Positions 1-8,013 of a DNA stretch of 64,000 nt are shown here, one piece after another. The stretch is from positions 46,274 to 110,273 of the forward strand of contig NZ_AUEF01000009.1 of the NCBI RefSeq assembly GCF_000425845.1. The letters run 5' to 3'. The notes beneath the pieces were generated by a model that had not been told where the DNA came from, did not search any database, and worked only from the letters and a program-made list of their open reading frames with translations. Made by a program: the position numbers and the translations under genes. The stretch comes from Jeotgalicoccus psychrophilus DSM 19085. Its GTDB lineage: Bacteria; Bacillota; Bacilli; Staphylococcales; Salinicoccaceae. Numbering within the stretch: the stretch's first letter is position 1; every line of letters starts with the position of its first letter.

Positions 1-1239
1 ATCCACACTTTTTATTCTTGAAGTGATTCCAGGCACAAAACAAGCTAAGCCTTTTGCTTTAAATAAAGTAATTAACTTTGCGAAAGAGTTCGACTCTACG
101 AAAACTTGCTCTCTATTATATCGAACAACATCATCCCATAAATACATAAGCAATTTCGAACTAACTGTATCGATATTCTGCATTTCATACTTTGTCAGAA
201 ATCGTTGTCCAATCAACTTATCCTCATCAATTTTAAGTATTTCAGATAAATGATTATTTAGTTCTTCTCCTAAAACCTGCCAAGGAATATCAAATCCGGC
301 TACTTCCACATCGCTTAACTCGTTATTAGCAAAGTTTATTGGTAAATATTCAAATTCCCATCTTCTTTTGAATGCACTATCCAATACATACACACCCTGA
401 TCTGCACTGTTCATCGTAGCAATAATACTCATATTAGAAGGAATTCTAATTTTGGTTATATCATATCCTGTTTTTTCAAAAATATATTTACTAATATCTT
501 TATTTAGAATTGGATATATACTTAATCCTTTATCATCTCTATCTAACAACTGGAACACATCTCCAAATACAGCTGCTGTATTAGCTCTATTTAACTCTTC
601 AATTATTAGCCCGTGTTTTTTTTCGGGTGATTTGAGCGCAGATATTAATGTATCTACAAACGTGCCAGGCGCAAAATTGTAATTTATACTTCCCGTATCA
701 TCATTTTGAATTGGTCTAAGTCCACCTATAAAATCAAAATACGTTATTTCTGGGTGGAATGTAATTCTATTATAATCAGAGAATTTTTCATTTACTTTAT
801 ATGATTTCCCTGTACCTGGTGCCCCATAAAATATTTTATTTATGCCACCCTCTATACATGAATCATAATCAAATGATATATCTTGATGATCACTTTCCTC
901 AGTTTTATCTTTTTTTGATTCTTCACTCAAATTACTTTCTAGTATAAAACCATAATATAGTGATGCAGCATTGTTTTGATCTAACAATAATAATAAACTT
1001 GATAAAACTTCATCTTTATAACCCACATTCAAATCTTTAATCTCATTTTTAAAGATATTTTTTAGTATATCTTTGTTTTGATATTCTTTAAATAAATCTG
1101 GGTTCCTAAAGAAATCTACTTGTTCATCACTATCACTATTATATTTTCTATTGACAAACTTCAAATATTGAACAATATCATTTACGTTTGCTACATTATT
1201 ATTTTTCAACCACTCTGTGAATCGCCGTTCATTATTCAT
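1..1239 (-). CDS. McrB-like AAA+ GTPase subunit of a restriction system (partial, C-terminus off window)
   Basis: The reading frame is open from the ATG at 1239 to the window edge (413 codons), so the C-terminus is missing. Visible motifs are Walker A GAPGTGKS at residues 139-146, a Walker B region reading LIIEELNRAN, FQLLDRD, a sensor segment IIATMNSADQ and an arginine-finger-like LDSAFKRRWE. This order and wording is typical of the McrB family, the GTP-driven motor of McrBC-type restriction. Residues 1-135 are a mostly helical N-terminal region I do not recognise; in this family that part usually binds DNA. The start overlaps the stop of the upstream 285-aa gene by 8 bases, and two DNA methyltransferases lie further upstream, as in LlaI, LlaJI or BsuMI-type loci. 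An McrC-like nuclease gene would be expected just left of position 1. Confidence 0.88.
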   Translation of the reverse strand, partial: MNNERRFTEWLKNNNVANVNDIVQYLKFVNRKYNSDSDEQVDFFRNPDLFKEYQNKDILKNIFKNEIKDLNVGYKDEVLSSLLLLLDQNNAASLYYGFILESNLSEESKKDKTEESDHQDISFDYDSCIEGGINKIFYGAPGTGKSYKVNEKFSDYNRITFHPEITYFDFIGGLRPIQNDDTGSINYNFAPGTFVDTLISALKSPEKKHGLIIEELNRANTAAVFGDVFQLLDRDDKGLSIYPILNKDISKYIFEKTGYDITKIRIPSNMSIIATMNSADQGVYVLDSAFKRRWEFEYLPINFANNELSDVEVAGFDIPWQVLGEELNNHLSEILKIDEDKLIGQRFLTKYEMQNIDTVSSKLLMYLWDDVVRYNREQVFVESNSFAKLITLFKAKGLACFVPGITSRIKSVD

Positions 1240-2089
1240 AAGATTCCTCCTTAAAATATTCAAATATACTCATTTTAGAATACAGAGCCTCTTTAAAGAG
1301 TTGTCTATCATATCTCTTAGTAATAATATTTTCATACTTATGAATTTTTTTCTTAATGTCTTCAACATATTCATCACGAATTTTTATACTATCGGAAGTA
1401 ACTTCCAAACTTTTAATTTGATTGAACAATCCAAAAATCCTAACTTCGCTTACTTTCCCTCTTATTTTCTTAACTTCTTCTAAATGATTAATTCTAGATT
1501 TAACTATGTACTCAATACATTGATATACATCATCATAGTTGTGCGTCGAATAAACGAATGCATAGAATTCATCTTTTGAAATTGCAAACCTTTCTGTATA
1601 TTCATATGCTAAGAGTAATACTTTATATAAAACAAATAATGGGTGTAATAAGACTTCAGACTCCTCACGTTTTCTATTTACAAACATTTTTTCTACTTGT
1701 TGTTCAAAAATGTCATAATACATTTCAACCTTTTCAAAATTACCATCACATCTTTTTTGTATCTCAAAAAATGGATCAGCTATTTCTCGTTCGAGATTTT
1801 TGCTATACACACCCTTTACCAATCCAATATAAACTGCATTTGGTACTATCCTGCTCGTCGCAGTCAATTTATGGCTATCTATCCCTTTTTGGAGTGTTTC
1901 ACTTTGCTGTTTATAAAATTGAACCAATCCCACTTTTTCACCAATTTTATTATACTCTTTAAATTTCTCCAAAATAAAAGCACTGTAACATAAATCAATT
2001 ATGGACCATTCATGTTTTGGGGTATACCAAGTGATTTCTTTAAGATTTTCATGTTCTAATAAATAATCAATACGATTTTTAAAGTTCAT
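1232..2089 (-). CDS. Unrecognised 285-aa protein of the restriction operon
   Basis: I do not recognise this family. The protein is charged, rich in Lys, Glu, Tyr and Phe, looks mostly helical, and has no signal peptide or membrane segment. No PD-(D/E)xK, HNH, GIY-YIG or PLD nuclease signature is obvious. Two segments look structured and may be conserved: TATSRIVPNAVYIGLV at about residues 76-91 and EIADPFFEIQKRCDGNFEKV at about 102-121. It begins 12 bases after the cytosine methyltransferase stop and overlaps the McrB-like gene, so it is translationally coupled to both and should be part of the system. It could be a specificity, controller or restriction subunit; the role is inferred only from position. 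Confidence 0.7.
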   Translation of the reverse strand: MNFKNRIDYLLEHENLKEITWYTPKHEWSIIDLCYSAFILEKFKEYNKIGEKVGLVQFYKQQSETLQKGIDSHKLTATSRIVPNAVYIGLVKGVYSKNLEREIADPFFEIQKRCDGNFEKVEMYYDIFEQQVEKMFVNRKREESEVLLHPLFVLYKVLLLAYEYTERFAISKDEFYAFVYSTHNYDDVYQCIEYIVKSRINHLEEVKKIRGKVSEVRIFGLFNQIKSLEVTSDSIKIRDEYVEDIKKKIHKYENIITKRYDRQLFKEALYSKMSIFEYFKEESYE

Positions 2090-2101
2090 AAAACATCACC
2101 T

Positions 2102-3262
2102 TTATCTTTGATATTTTAAAATGACATTAGCTATTGCCTCAGCCAATAATGGCGGGACAGCATTACCTATTTGTTTCCCAATCGAACTTTTATTTCCATA
2201 GAATACAAAGTCATCATCAAACGACTGTATTCTTGCTGCTTCTCTAGGAGTTAGCGATCTATTGAGCTCTGGATGTATAACTCTTCCAGCAGATGGTGTA
2301 TCAAATCTTGTTGTTATTGTTGGTGAACTTTTATTCCACTCTAATCTACCGTAAGACCCACTGTGAACTGACTTAATACTCTCATGATCTTTTAAATTAC
2401 GATAATTTTCTCCTTGCTTAATTTCAGCAATCCTAGCAATTGTTTTTTCAGCATGTAGTGGAGCAACATGGTTATAAAGGTTTTCTGTCTTTGTTCTTCT
2501 AGCTATTTGATATTTTTTCAGTGTTGGAGATTTATATTCGCTAATAAATTCTCCGTCACCACTTTCTAAATAATTAAGGTCGCTGATAGCGTCTGATACG
2601 GTGACATCGTCAGGAATTTTTCTTGCCTCTGTAAATTCTTTCAAGTCAGCTAATATATCAATTTTGTGTGTTTTCGATCCTAATATTATTAATCTCTTTC
2701 GTTTTTGTGGAACTCCCGCAATGGTAGAATCTATAATTTTTGTTTCAATATTGTATCCATGCCCACTAAACTCCGAGGCATCAGAAAAAATCTTAGTAAT
2801 TTCATTTAGGATATCACCATTTTTTAAATTCACTAAACCTGGTACATTTTCAAAAACAAAAAATTCCGGTTCGAATATCTGTAGAAGTTTAAAATAATAT
2901 TTAAATAAAAAGTTTCGTGGATCTTCAATGAACTCATTAGTTTTTCTAATCCTAGCTCCTGCCATACTAAATCCTTGACAAGGAGGCCCTCCAATAATGA
3001 CATCTATACTAGACAATTTACTGCGTATCTCATCTCTTCGCTCTGGATCATCTATAAGAGCTAAATTCTCTTCTATACATTCTTTAAAATTATCTGCTAG
3101 ATATTTTATATCTCTGTTGATCATCAATGTTTCAGGGTGGTTCTTTCTATAAGATTCTGCTATCATAGGATCGATTTCGTTAGCCAAAATGATATCATAT
3201 CCGGCTTTTTTAAATCCTGAACTCAATCCACCTACTCCTGAAAACAAGTCTATAACATTCAT
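2102..3262 (-). CDS. DNA (cytosine-5-)-methyltransferase
   Basis: This 386-aa protein carries the C5-cytosine methyltransferase motifs in order: motif I DLFSGVGG (residues 5-12, AdoMet binding), motif IV GGPPCQGFS with the catalytic Cys at 95, motif VI FENVPG, motif VIII PQKRKRLI, motif IX in LTPREAARIQSF and motif X IGNAVPP. The segment between VIII and IX (roughly 190-310) is the target-recognition region. It methylates cytosine at a specific site, which would protect host DNA from the cognate restriction activity. It starts one base after the stop of the N6-adenine methyltransferase gene, so the two are co-transcribed. Confidence 0.95.
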   Translation of the reverse strand: MNVIDLFSGVGGLSSGFKKAGYDIILANEIDPMIAESYRKNHPETLMINRDIKYLADNFKECIEENLALIDDPERRDEIRSKLSSIDVIIGGPPCQGFSMAGARIRKTNEFIEDPRNFLFKYYFKLLQIFEPEFFVFENVPGLVNLKNGDILNEITKIFSDASEFSGHGYNIETKIIDSTIAGVPQKRKRLIILGSKTHKIDILADLKEFTEARKIPDDVTVSDAISDLNYLESGDGEFISEYKSPTLKKYQIARRTKTENLYNHVAPLHAEKTIARIAEIKQGENYRNLKDHESIKSVHSGSYGRLEWNKSSPTITTRFDTPSAGRVIHPELNRSLTPREAARIQSFDDDFVFYGNKSSIGKQIGNAVPPLLAEAIANVILKYQR

Positions 3263-3263
3263 T

Positions 3264-5180
3264 TCATGGCCTCCGACTATTGTAATTCTCTAGCTCATCA
3301 TTCATTCTATAACTTAAATTATACTGTCTTAGGTACTCTAGCTCTCTAGTAGTCAAATCAAATAAACTTCCTAATAATAGATTAATCTCATCAATAATCT
3401 CTTTAGATTTTTTATGCTTAAATGAATAATCCGCTTGTTTAGTACCAATGAATTCTTTGTTTCTCTCTATATCATCCTCTAGTAATTTTGTATATTTGTT
3501 AATTTTAATCTCTGATAACTCAGTCAATTTATTGAAATCAAATTTAAAGTATTTCAATTCTTTATTTGTAATATGCCATCCGTCTGAGATGCTTTCCCAA
3601 TAAAAATAAAATATATCTGAATTTAGTAACAAATAAAATAAATTTCTTACCTTAATATCTTCAAAAAACAGCTTTTTATATTCTGATGATTCATTAATCA
3701 CTGGAAATGCCTTCATCCAGAAAGTCATTCTAGTACTCATAGACAATGGATGTTGTCCTTTTGGACTCGTCATACTTAGTATATTCGTTTCGTTAGAAGT
3801 AACTTTCTTCAGTATCTCTTCTTCTATTTGATTTCCATATTTAAAAATAAATTCTGAGGTCTCAAAAATATTTCTTCTATATTTTATATTTTTAAATAAA
3901 TTATCTCTTTCTTTTTCATACCAATGTATATAACTTGTAGTGTATATTTTAGGCACAACAGTCTGATTTTTCTTAGCAATTACAATTGATAATTTTTGGT
4001 GTACTCCGTTAAATAATGTGCCAGGTCTATCCGCAAAATTAGCAATAAAAATTTCATTCATATTTTTATATAAATACTCTCTTACGTAGGACATCCTCAA
4101 TGTAGACACTAAAGAAATAGGAACAATCAAGCCCAGCACTCCATCTTCAGTGAGTAAGCTAATTGATTTTTCTATCATAAAAGCATATAGATTACCACTT
4201 TTTTTTGTTTCATAATTTTCCAACTCATAATTTTGAATTTTTGAATACTCTACGTATGGTGGGTTTCCAACAATACAATCAAACCTATCTGATTTATCCG
4301 AGATGATACTAGACCAATTATTATAAGTTAAAGAATTTTGCTCATAAAAATTTAGTTTAGGAATTTCTTTTAATTCCATATTATATTTCTGAAGTATTTG
4401 AATGCTTTTCAATATCACTCTGAATCTTGCAATATCCAATGCATCGGGCATAATATCTATACCATGTATTATTTTTTCCATAATATACATTAGGGTAGAA
4501 TGAATATCTAACGTTTTTTCTATCGCTTTACAACATAAAACATATACTTCTGTCAGATATTCAATAGTAGCAACTAAAAACGCTCCTGTTCCAACTGAAA
4601 TATCTGCAACCTTAAACTCTTTCAGAACATCTAATAACTCATATACTTCATGTTTTTCAGCAGATATTAATACTTTTTCAAATAATACTTTCTTTTCATT
4701 TGATTCATTCATAGAATCAGTAAAATTGCTCATAAACTCCACTTTAATTTTATTTTCAGCATTCAACTTATTTAAAAGTGCCCATAAAATTGAAGAATCT
4801 AGGATATATTGAATAGTGTCTTCATCTGTATAGTATGCACCATTCTCTCTCTGGTTAACATACTTCTCAAAGACTCTTCCAATAATATCTGGAGTAAGAG
4901 AATTCTTTTCTTCTTTAAGTGACCAAGAATATTTGTGAACAATGTTTTGTATATAGCTTAAAAAAAGATTATAATCCATGTCTGGTTTTTCAAAAGATAA
5001 TAGTTTATATAATCCATTATTGCTGCTAATTTCTTCATGTTCTAAAAATTGGTTAACAATCTCATAGTTAATAATTTTCGCTATTTCTTTTCTACTTAAA
5101 TCACTATTAATATAGATATATTCATTTATTTTTTTATAGTCTCTATAAAATTGGTTGATACGTTTATTTGTAGACTCCAA
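3264..5180 (-). CDS. N6-adenine DNA methyltransferase, Eco57I-like class
   Basis: The 638-aa protein has an FxxGxYYT-like AdoMet segment (GAYYTDED, about 114-121), motif I VADISVGTGAFL at 191-202 and catalytic motif IV NPPY at 306-309. The C-terminal 250 residues look like a target-recognition domain. No nuclease motif is apparent at the N-terminus, so it is probably a methyltransferase only, unlike type IIG fusion enzymes. The start is a TTG with a GGAG ribosome site 9 bases upstream. It is the first gene of the four-gene operon that continues with the cytosine methyltransferase. The coding strand is AT-rich compared with the housekeeping genes further right, consistent with horizontal transfer. 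Confidence 0.92.
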   Translation of the reverse strand: MESTNKRINQFYRDYKKINEYIYINSDLSRKEIAKIINYEIVNQFLEHEEISSNNGLYKLLSFEKPDMDYNLFLSYIQNIVHKYSWSLKEEKNSLTPDIIGRVFEKYVNQRENGAYYTDEDTIQYILDSSILWALLNKLNAENKIKVEFMSNFTDSMNESNEKKVLFEKVLISAEKHEVYELLDVLKEFKVADISVGTGAFLVATIEYLTEVYVLCCKAIEKTLDIHSTLMYIMEKIIHGIDIMPDALDIARFRVILKSIQILQKYNMELKEIPKLNFYEQNSLTYNNWSSIISDKSDRFDCIVGNPPYVEYSKIQNYELENYETKKSGNLYAFMIEKSISLLTEDGVLGLIVPISLVSTLRMSYVREYLYKNMNEIFIANFADRPGTLFNGVHQKLSIVIAKKNQTVVPKIYTTSYIHWYEKERDNLFKNIKYRRNIFETSEFIFKYGNQIEEEILKKVTSNETNILSMTSPKGQHPLSMSTRMTFWMKAFPVINESSEYKKLFFEDIKVRNLFYLLLNSDIFYFYWESISDGWHITNKELKYFKFDFNKLTELSEIKINKYTKLLEDDIERNKEFIGTKQADYSFKHKKSKEIIDEINLLLGSLFDLTTRELEYLRQYNLSYRMNDELENYNSRRP

Positions 5181-5374
5181 CGGTAAATACTCCTCTTGAT
5201 TATGCTGCTCTCTTTTAACATTTCTCTAATTTTATGAAAGAGCACTTTTATTATTAAGTATATCAATTACAGCAACTAAAATTTGCCTCCAAATTAGTAT
5301 ACTTACGCAAATTTCCACTAATTCATTCTAGAGTCTTTTTAGTTGCTTTACAATTTAAATAAAATTAAAAAAAT

Positions 5375-5397
5375 ACTCTGAACACTTTGTTCAGAGT
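5375..5397 (-). terminator. Rho-independent terminator
   Basis: A perfect 10-bp stem ACTCTGAACA with a 3-base loop is followed on the minus strand by a T-rich run (TATTTTTTTAATTTT). It would end minus-strand transcripts coming from the catabolic operon before they enter the defence operon. Confidence 0.8.
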
Positions 5398-5580
5398 TTC
5401 ATTCTATTTAATTCATCCAAATATACAAACCTGAATAGTGAACATATGTTCTACTCCTATAATACTTAGTATATATTTTTAGATTTAATTTGTCTAATTA
5501 CCAAAATATAGTGTTTTCGATCAATCTGACCAGCACTAAACCTAGTTTCATTTACATACTCATTTAATTTAAGTAATCAG

Positions 5581-5609
5581 CGTTGATACTGCTCGTACTA
5601 GTATCAACG
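5581..5609. repeat. Inverted repeat, 10-bp arms
   Basis: CGTTGATACT and its exact complement are separated by 9 bases. There is no T-run on either side, so it is either a weak terminator or an RNA hairpin at the end of the catabolic operon transcript. Confidence 0.5.
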
Positions 5610-5615
5610 AATACA

Positions 5616-5641
5616 AGACCTCCTTAATATTAAGGAGGTCT
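5616..5641. repeat. Perfect 26-bp palindrome after the M24 gene
   Basis: The sequence is an uninterrupted self-complementary palindrome with 13-bp arms of AGACCTCCTTAAT. It lies 14 bases past the stop of the M24 hydrolase gene. The absence of a loop and T-run argues against a simple terminator; it could be a protein-binding site or a hairpin that stabilises the mRNA end. Confidence 0.5.
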
Positions 5642-5654
5642 ATAGATTCTTAAT

Positions 5655-6788
5655 TTATCTAATTATTAAACTCTCTATATCCCTTGGATATTCCGTTATT
5701 AGAACTGTATCATCCTCTGTTAGTACTACTGTATCAGAATGCCTGAAACCACCTACACCAGGAATATATATACCCGGTTCAATACAAAACACCATTCCAG
5801 CTTCTAGTTCCAAATCATTATCGAATCTAAGTGATGGTTCTTCATGAACCCCTATACCTATGCCATGACCTGTTCTGTGAACAACATATTCTTTCAACCC
5901 CGCCTTGTCTATTACATCTAATGCTTGTTGATTCACTTCTTTTGCTGTAACTCCTACTTTAATATAATCCAATGCTGCTTGTTGAGATTCAACCATTACA
6001 TTGAACACTTCTCGCTGTTTCTCAGTAGGTTCTCCAATAAACATTGTACGTTCGCATTCAGCTCGATATCCATTCAATCCAACTTGTCTACTGTGAATAA
6101 TAATATCTTTTTCTTCCAGTTTTCTTGAATTTGAAAATACATGTGGCATATTTGTTCTTTCGATTCCAGATGGTGACATTACAAAATAATCAAACGTAGA
6201 GTCAGGATATTTTTTGGATACTTCTTTAAAGAGATATTCATTACCAAAATAGTCCATCTCCAATTCACTTATACCTTGCCTAGCATTTTCTACCGACTCC
6301 TTCAGTGCCTGACTTACTAATTGACCTGATTCTTTAATCATTTCAATTTCTTCATCACTTTTAACAGCACGCATTTCTGTAATATCTTTTTCGATATTTT
6401 CAATACTAGAACCAAACTCTTTCAGCATTAGAGTAATCTGTGTTGGTAAAGCATTATATTCTATACCTATTGTCATTTCTGAACTTAATGTGTTAAGCAT
6501 CACCTGTACTTGTTCAAGATAAGAATATGCTCCCTCTTTGTCTTTTACCTCATGATAAATATATAAGTGGTCAACATCAGTTTTATCTTTAGCATGATTT
6601 TCTTCCAAAGTTGGTATAATTAAACTTGTTTCTTTATCAGTAACGAGTATAAGAATCGGTCTCGAATACGTAATTGCTTTTAAACCGCTAAAATAATACT
6701 GATTTTCAAAATTTGATATTAACACTGCATCTAATGACTTTTCTTTCATAATTGTTCTTAACTTTTTAATTCTTGACTTGAAGTCCAT
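5655..6788 (-). CDS. Creatinase-like M24 (pita-bread) hydrolase with altered metal ligands
   Basis: The 377-aa protein has the two-domain layout of Xaa-Pro peptidases and creatinases: an N-terminal creatinase domain (about 1-130) and a C-terminal pita-bread domain. The HRTGHGIGIGVHE and EPGIYIPG motifs are intact, but three of the five usual metal ligands differ. By alignment of GYRAECERT with the canonical GYxxDxTRT, the first Asp is Ser (in IIHSRQVG) and the second is Glu; in GGFRHSDTV the last Glu is Ser. Creatinase also lacks the metal site, so this enzyme may cleave a non-peptide C-N bond rather than Xaa-Pro. It is the last gene of an operon with two amidohydrolases and a symporter. Confidence 0.8.
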   Translation of the reverse strand: MDFKSRIKKLRTIMKEKSLDAVLISNFENQYYFSGLKAITYSRPILILVTDKETSLIIPTLEENHAKDKTDVDHLYIYHEVKDKEGAYSYLEQVQVMLNTLSSEMTIGIEYNALPTQITLMLKEFGSSIENIEKDITEMRAVKSDEEIEMIKESGQLVSQALKESVENARQGISELEMDYFGNEYLFKEVSKKYPDSTFDYFVMSPSGIERTNMPHVFSNSRKLEEKDIIIHSRQVGLNGYRAECERTMFIGEPTEKQREVFNVMVESQQAALDYIKVGVTAKEVNQQALDVIDKAGLKEYVVHRTGHGIGIGVHEEPSLRFDNDLELEAGMVFCIEPGIYIPGVGGFRHSDTVVLTEDDTVLITEYPRDIESLIIR

Positions 6789-6811
6789 AACTATTCAATC
6801 TCCTTTTAAAA

Positions 6812-7987
6812 TTAATTAATTTTAAAAACTGATTCTCCTCTAGCGAATACTCTTTGAACCGTATTTAAGTGTTCTAAGTTTTCCAGTGGATTATCTTTAA
6901 GAATAACTAAATCTGCTTCGTATCCCTCTAAAATTATTCCTTTTTCTCGTTTCAATATTTTCCCTGCTGTGACTGTCGCTGTTTTTAAAGTTTCCTTGTT
7001 ATCTTGAATCGTTTCATTCATTGCATATATTTCATCTTTCAGTGCATGATGACTGACACCAGGAGAACCCGCATCAGATCCTGCCCCGATTAAAATATCT
7101 CTCTTATGATATTTTTTAAACGCGGCATCATGAATCTTCACAATATCTTTTGCTTTTTTTCGTGCATATTCGGGCACTCCCTGATGTTCTGCAACCTGTC
7201 TATAAACAAATAATGTCGGATTCCACGCAACTTTATGTTCTTCCATTAAATCCATCAGCTCATCATCCATATAATGTCCGTGTTCTATTGTATCTACACC
7301 AGCAAGTATTGAATTTTTTATACTTTCCCTGCCGATAGCATGAGACGCTACATCTAAACCAAACTTATGTGCTTCGTCACAAATAATAGTCATCTCTTCT
7401 AAACTGAGTTCTGATTGACCAGCTGATTCACCTTCACTCCGCCCATAAACTCCTCCTGATGCACTAATTTTTATAACTGTTGCACCTTTATAGATTTGCT
7501 CTCGCACACCTTTTAATGCAGCATCTTTACCGTCCACAAAATTTGCCCAAAACGGATCATGACCGCCGGTCATCGTTAACGTCTTTCCACTTGTAATTAT
7601 TTCAGGGCCTTTAATTACTCCTCTTCTTATTGCCTTAGAAACATGAATTGAAATATCGTCAATTGATCCAATATCTCTTACCGTTGTAATACCATGTTCT
7701 AAGTAATGATGCCCATTACTTACTGCTCTCATAAGCATCTGTTCGTAACCTTCTTTTTCTGTCATACTGACCGGATCTTCTGAACCATCCCAAATTACAT
7801 GAACATGTAAATCAATCAATCCAGGAATCAAATATCCATCTTGGCCATCAATTTCATAGTCGGATTTTTCTTTACTCATTGGAGCGATTTCACTTATTAC
7901 TCCATTTTCAAACCATATTTCATGGTCTTCAATCAATTCAAGCTCTGCGCCATACAGTATATTTATATTTCTGATTACACTATTCAT
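6812..7987 (-). CDS. Metal-dependent amidohydrolase (imidazolonepropionase-like), copy 1
   Basis: The 391-aa protein is an amidohydrolase-superfamily TIM barrel with every metal ligand visible: HxH in DLHVHVIWDG, the carboxylated Lys in VIKISASGG, His in SHAIG, His in IEHGHY and Asp in GSDAGS. The closest remembered relatives are the imidazolonepropionase-related hydrolases that include Xaa-Pro and Xaa-hydrophobic dipeptidases. No signal peptide is present, so it is cytoplasmic. It lies 23 bases upstream of the M24 gene and 26 bases after the symporter gene, and is a paralogue of the amidohydrolase at 9440-10609, so the operon probably processes more than one bond or substrate. Confidence 0.88.
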   Translation of the reverse strand: MNSVIRNINILYGAELELIEDHEIWFENGVISEIAPMSKEKSDYEIDGQDGYLIPGLIDLHVHVIWDGSEDPVSMTEKEGYEQMLMRAVSNGHHYLEHGITTVRDIGSIDDISIHVSKAIRRGVIKGPEIITSGKTLTMTGGHDPFWANFVDGKDAALKGVREQIYKGATVIKISASGGVYGRSEGESAGQSELSLEEMTIICDEAHKFGLDVASHAIGRESIKNSILAGVDTIEHGHYMDDELMDLMEEHKVAWNPTLFVYRQVAEHQGVPEYARKKAKDIVKIHDAAFKKYHKRDILIGAGSDAGSPGVSHHALKDEIYAMNETIQDNKETLKTATVTAGKILKREKGIILEGYEADLVILKDNPLENLEHLNTVQRVFARGESVFKIN

Positions 7988-8013
7988 TTAATTGCCTCCA
8001 GATATACAGGAAT

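Larger units (their letters stand above)
5181..5654. other. Intergenic region (474 bp) between defence and catabolic operons
   Basis: No gene was seen. The region holds three inverted repeats annotated separately (5375-5397, 5581-5609, 5616-5641). The promoter of the methyltransferase operon must lie in 5181-5374; TATACT-like hexamers occur there on the minus strand but none has a convincing -35 partner, so no promoter is called. Confidence 0.6.

Noticed and set aside
1558..1993. Plus-strand open frames opposite the 285-aa gene and other overlapping frames throughout
   Set aside because: They lie antisense to well-supported genes, have no ribosome sites and low-complexity translations.
5261..5320. 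Promoter of the methyltransferase operon from TATACT hexamers
   Set aside because: No -35 hexamer with acceptable spacing accompanies them.
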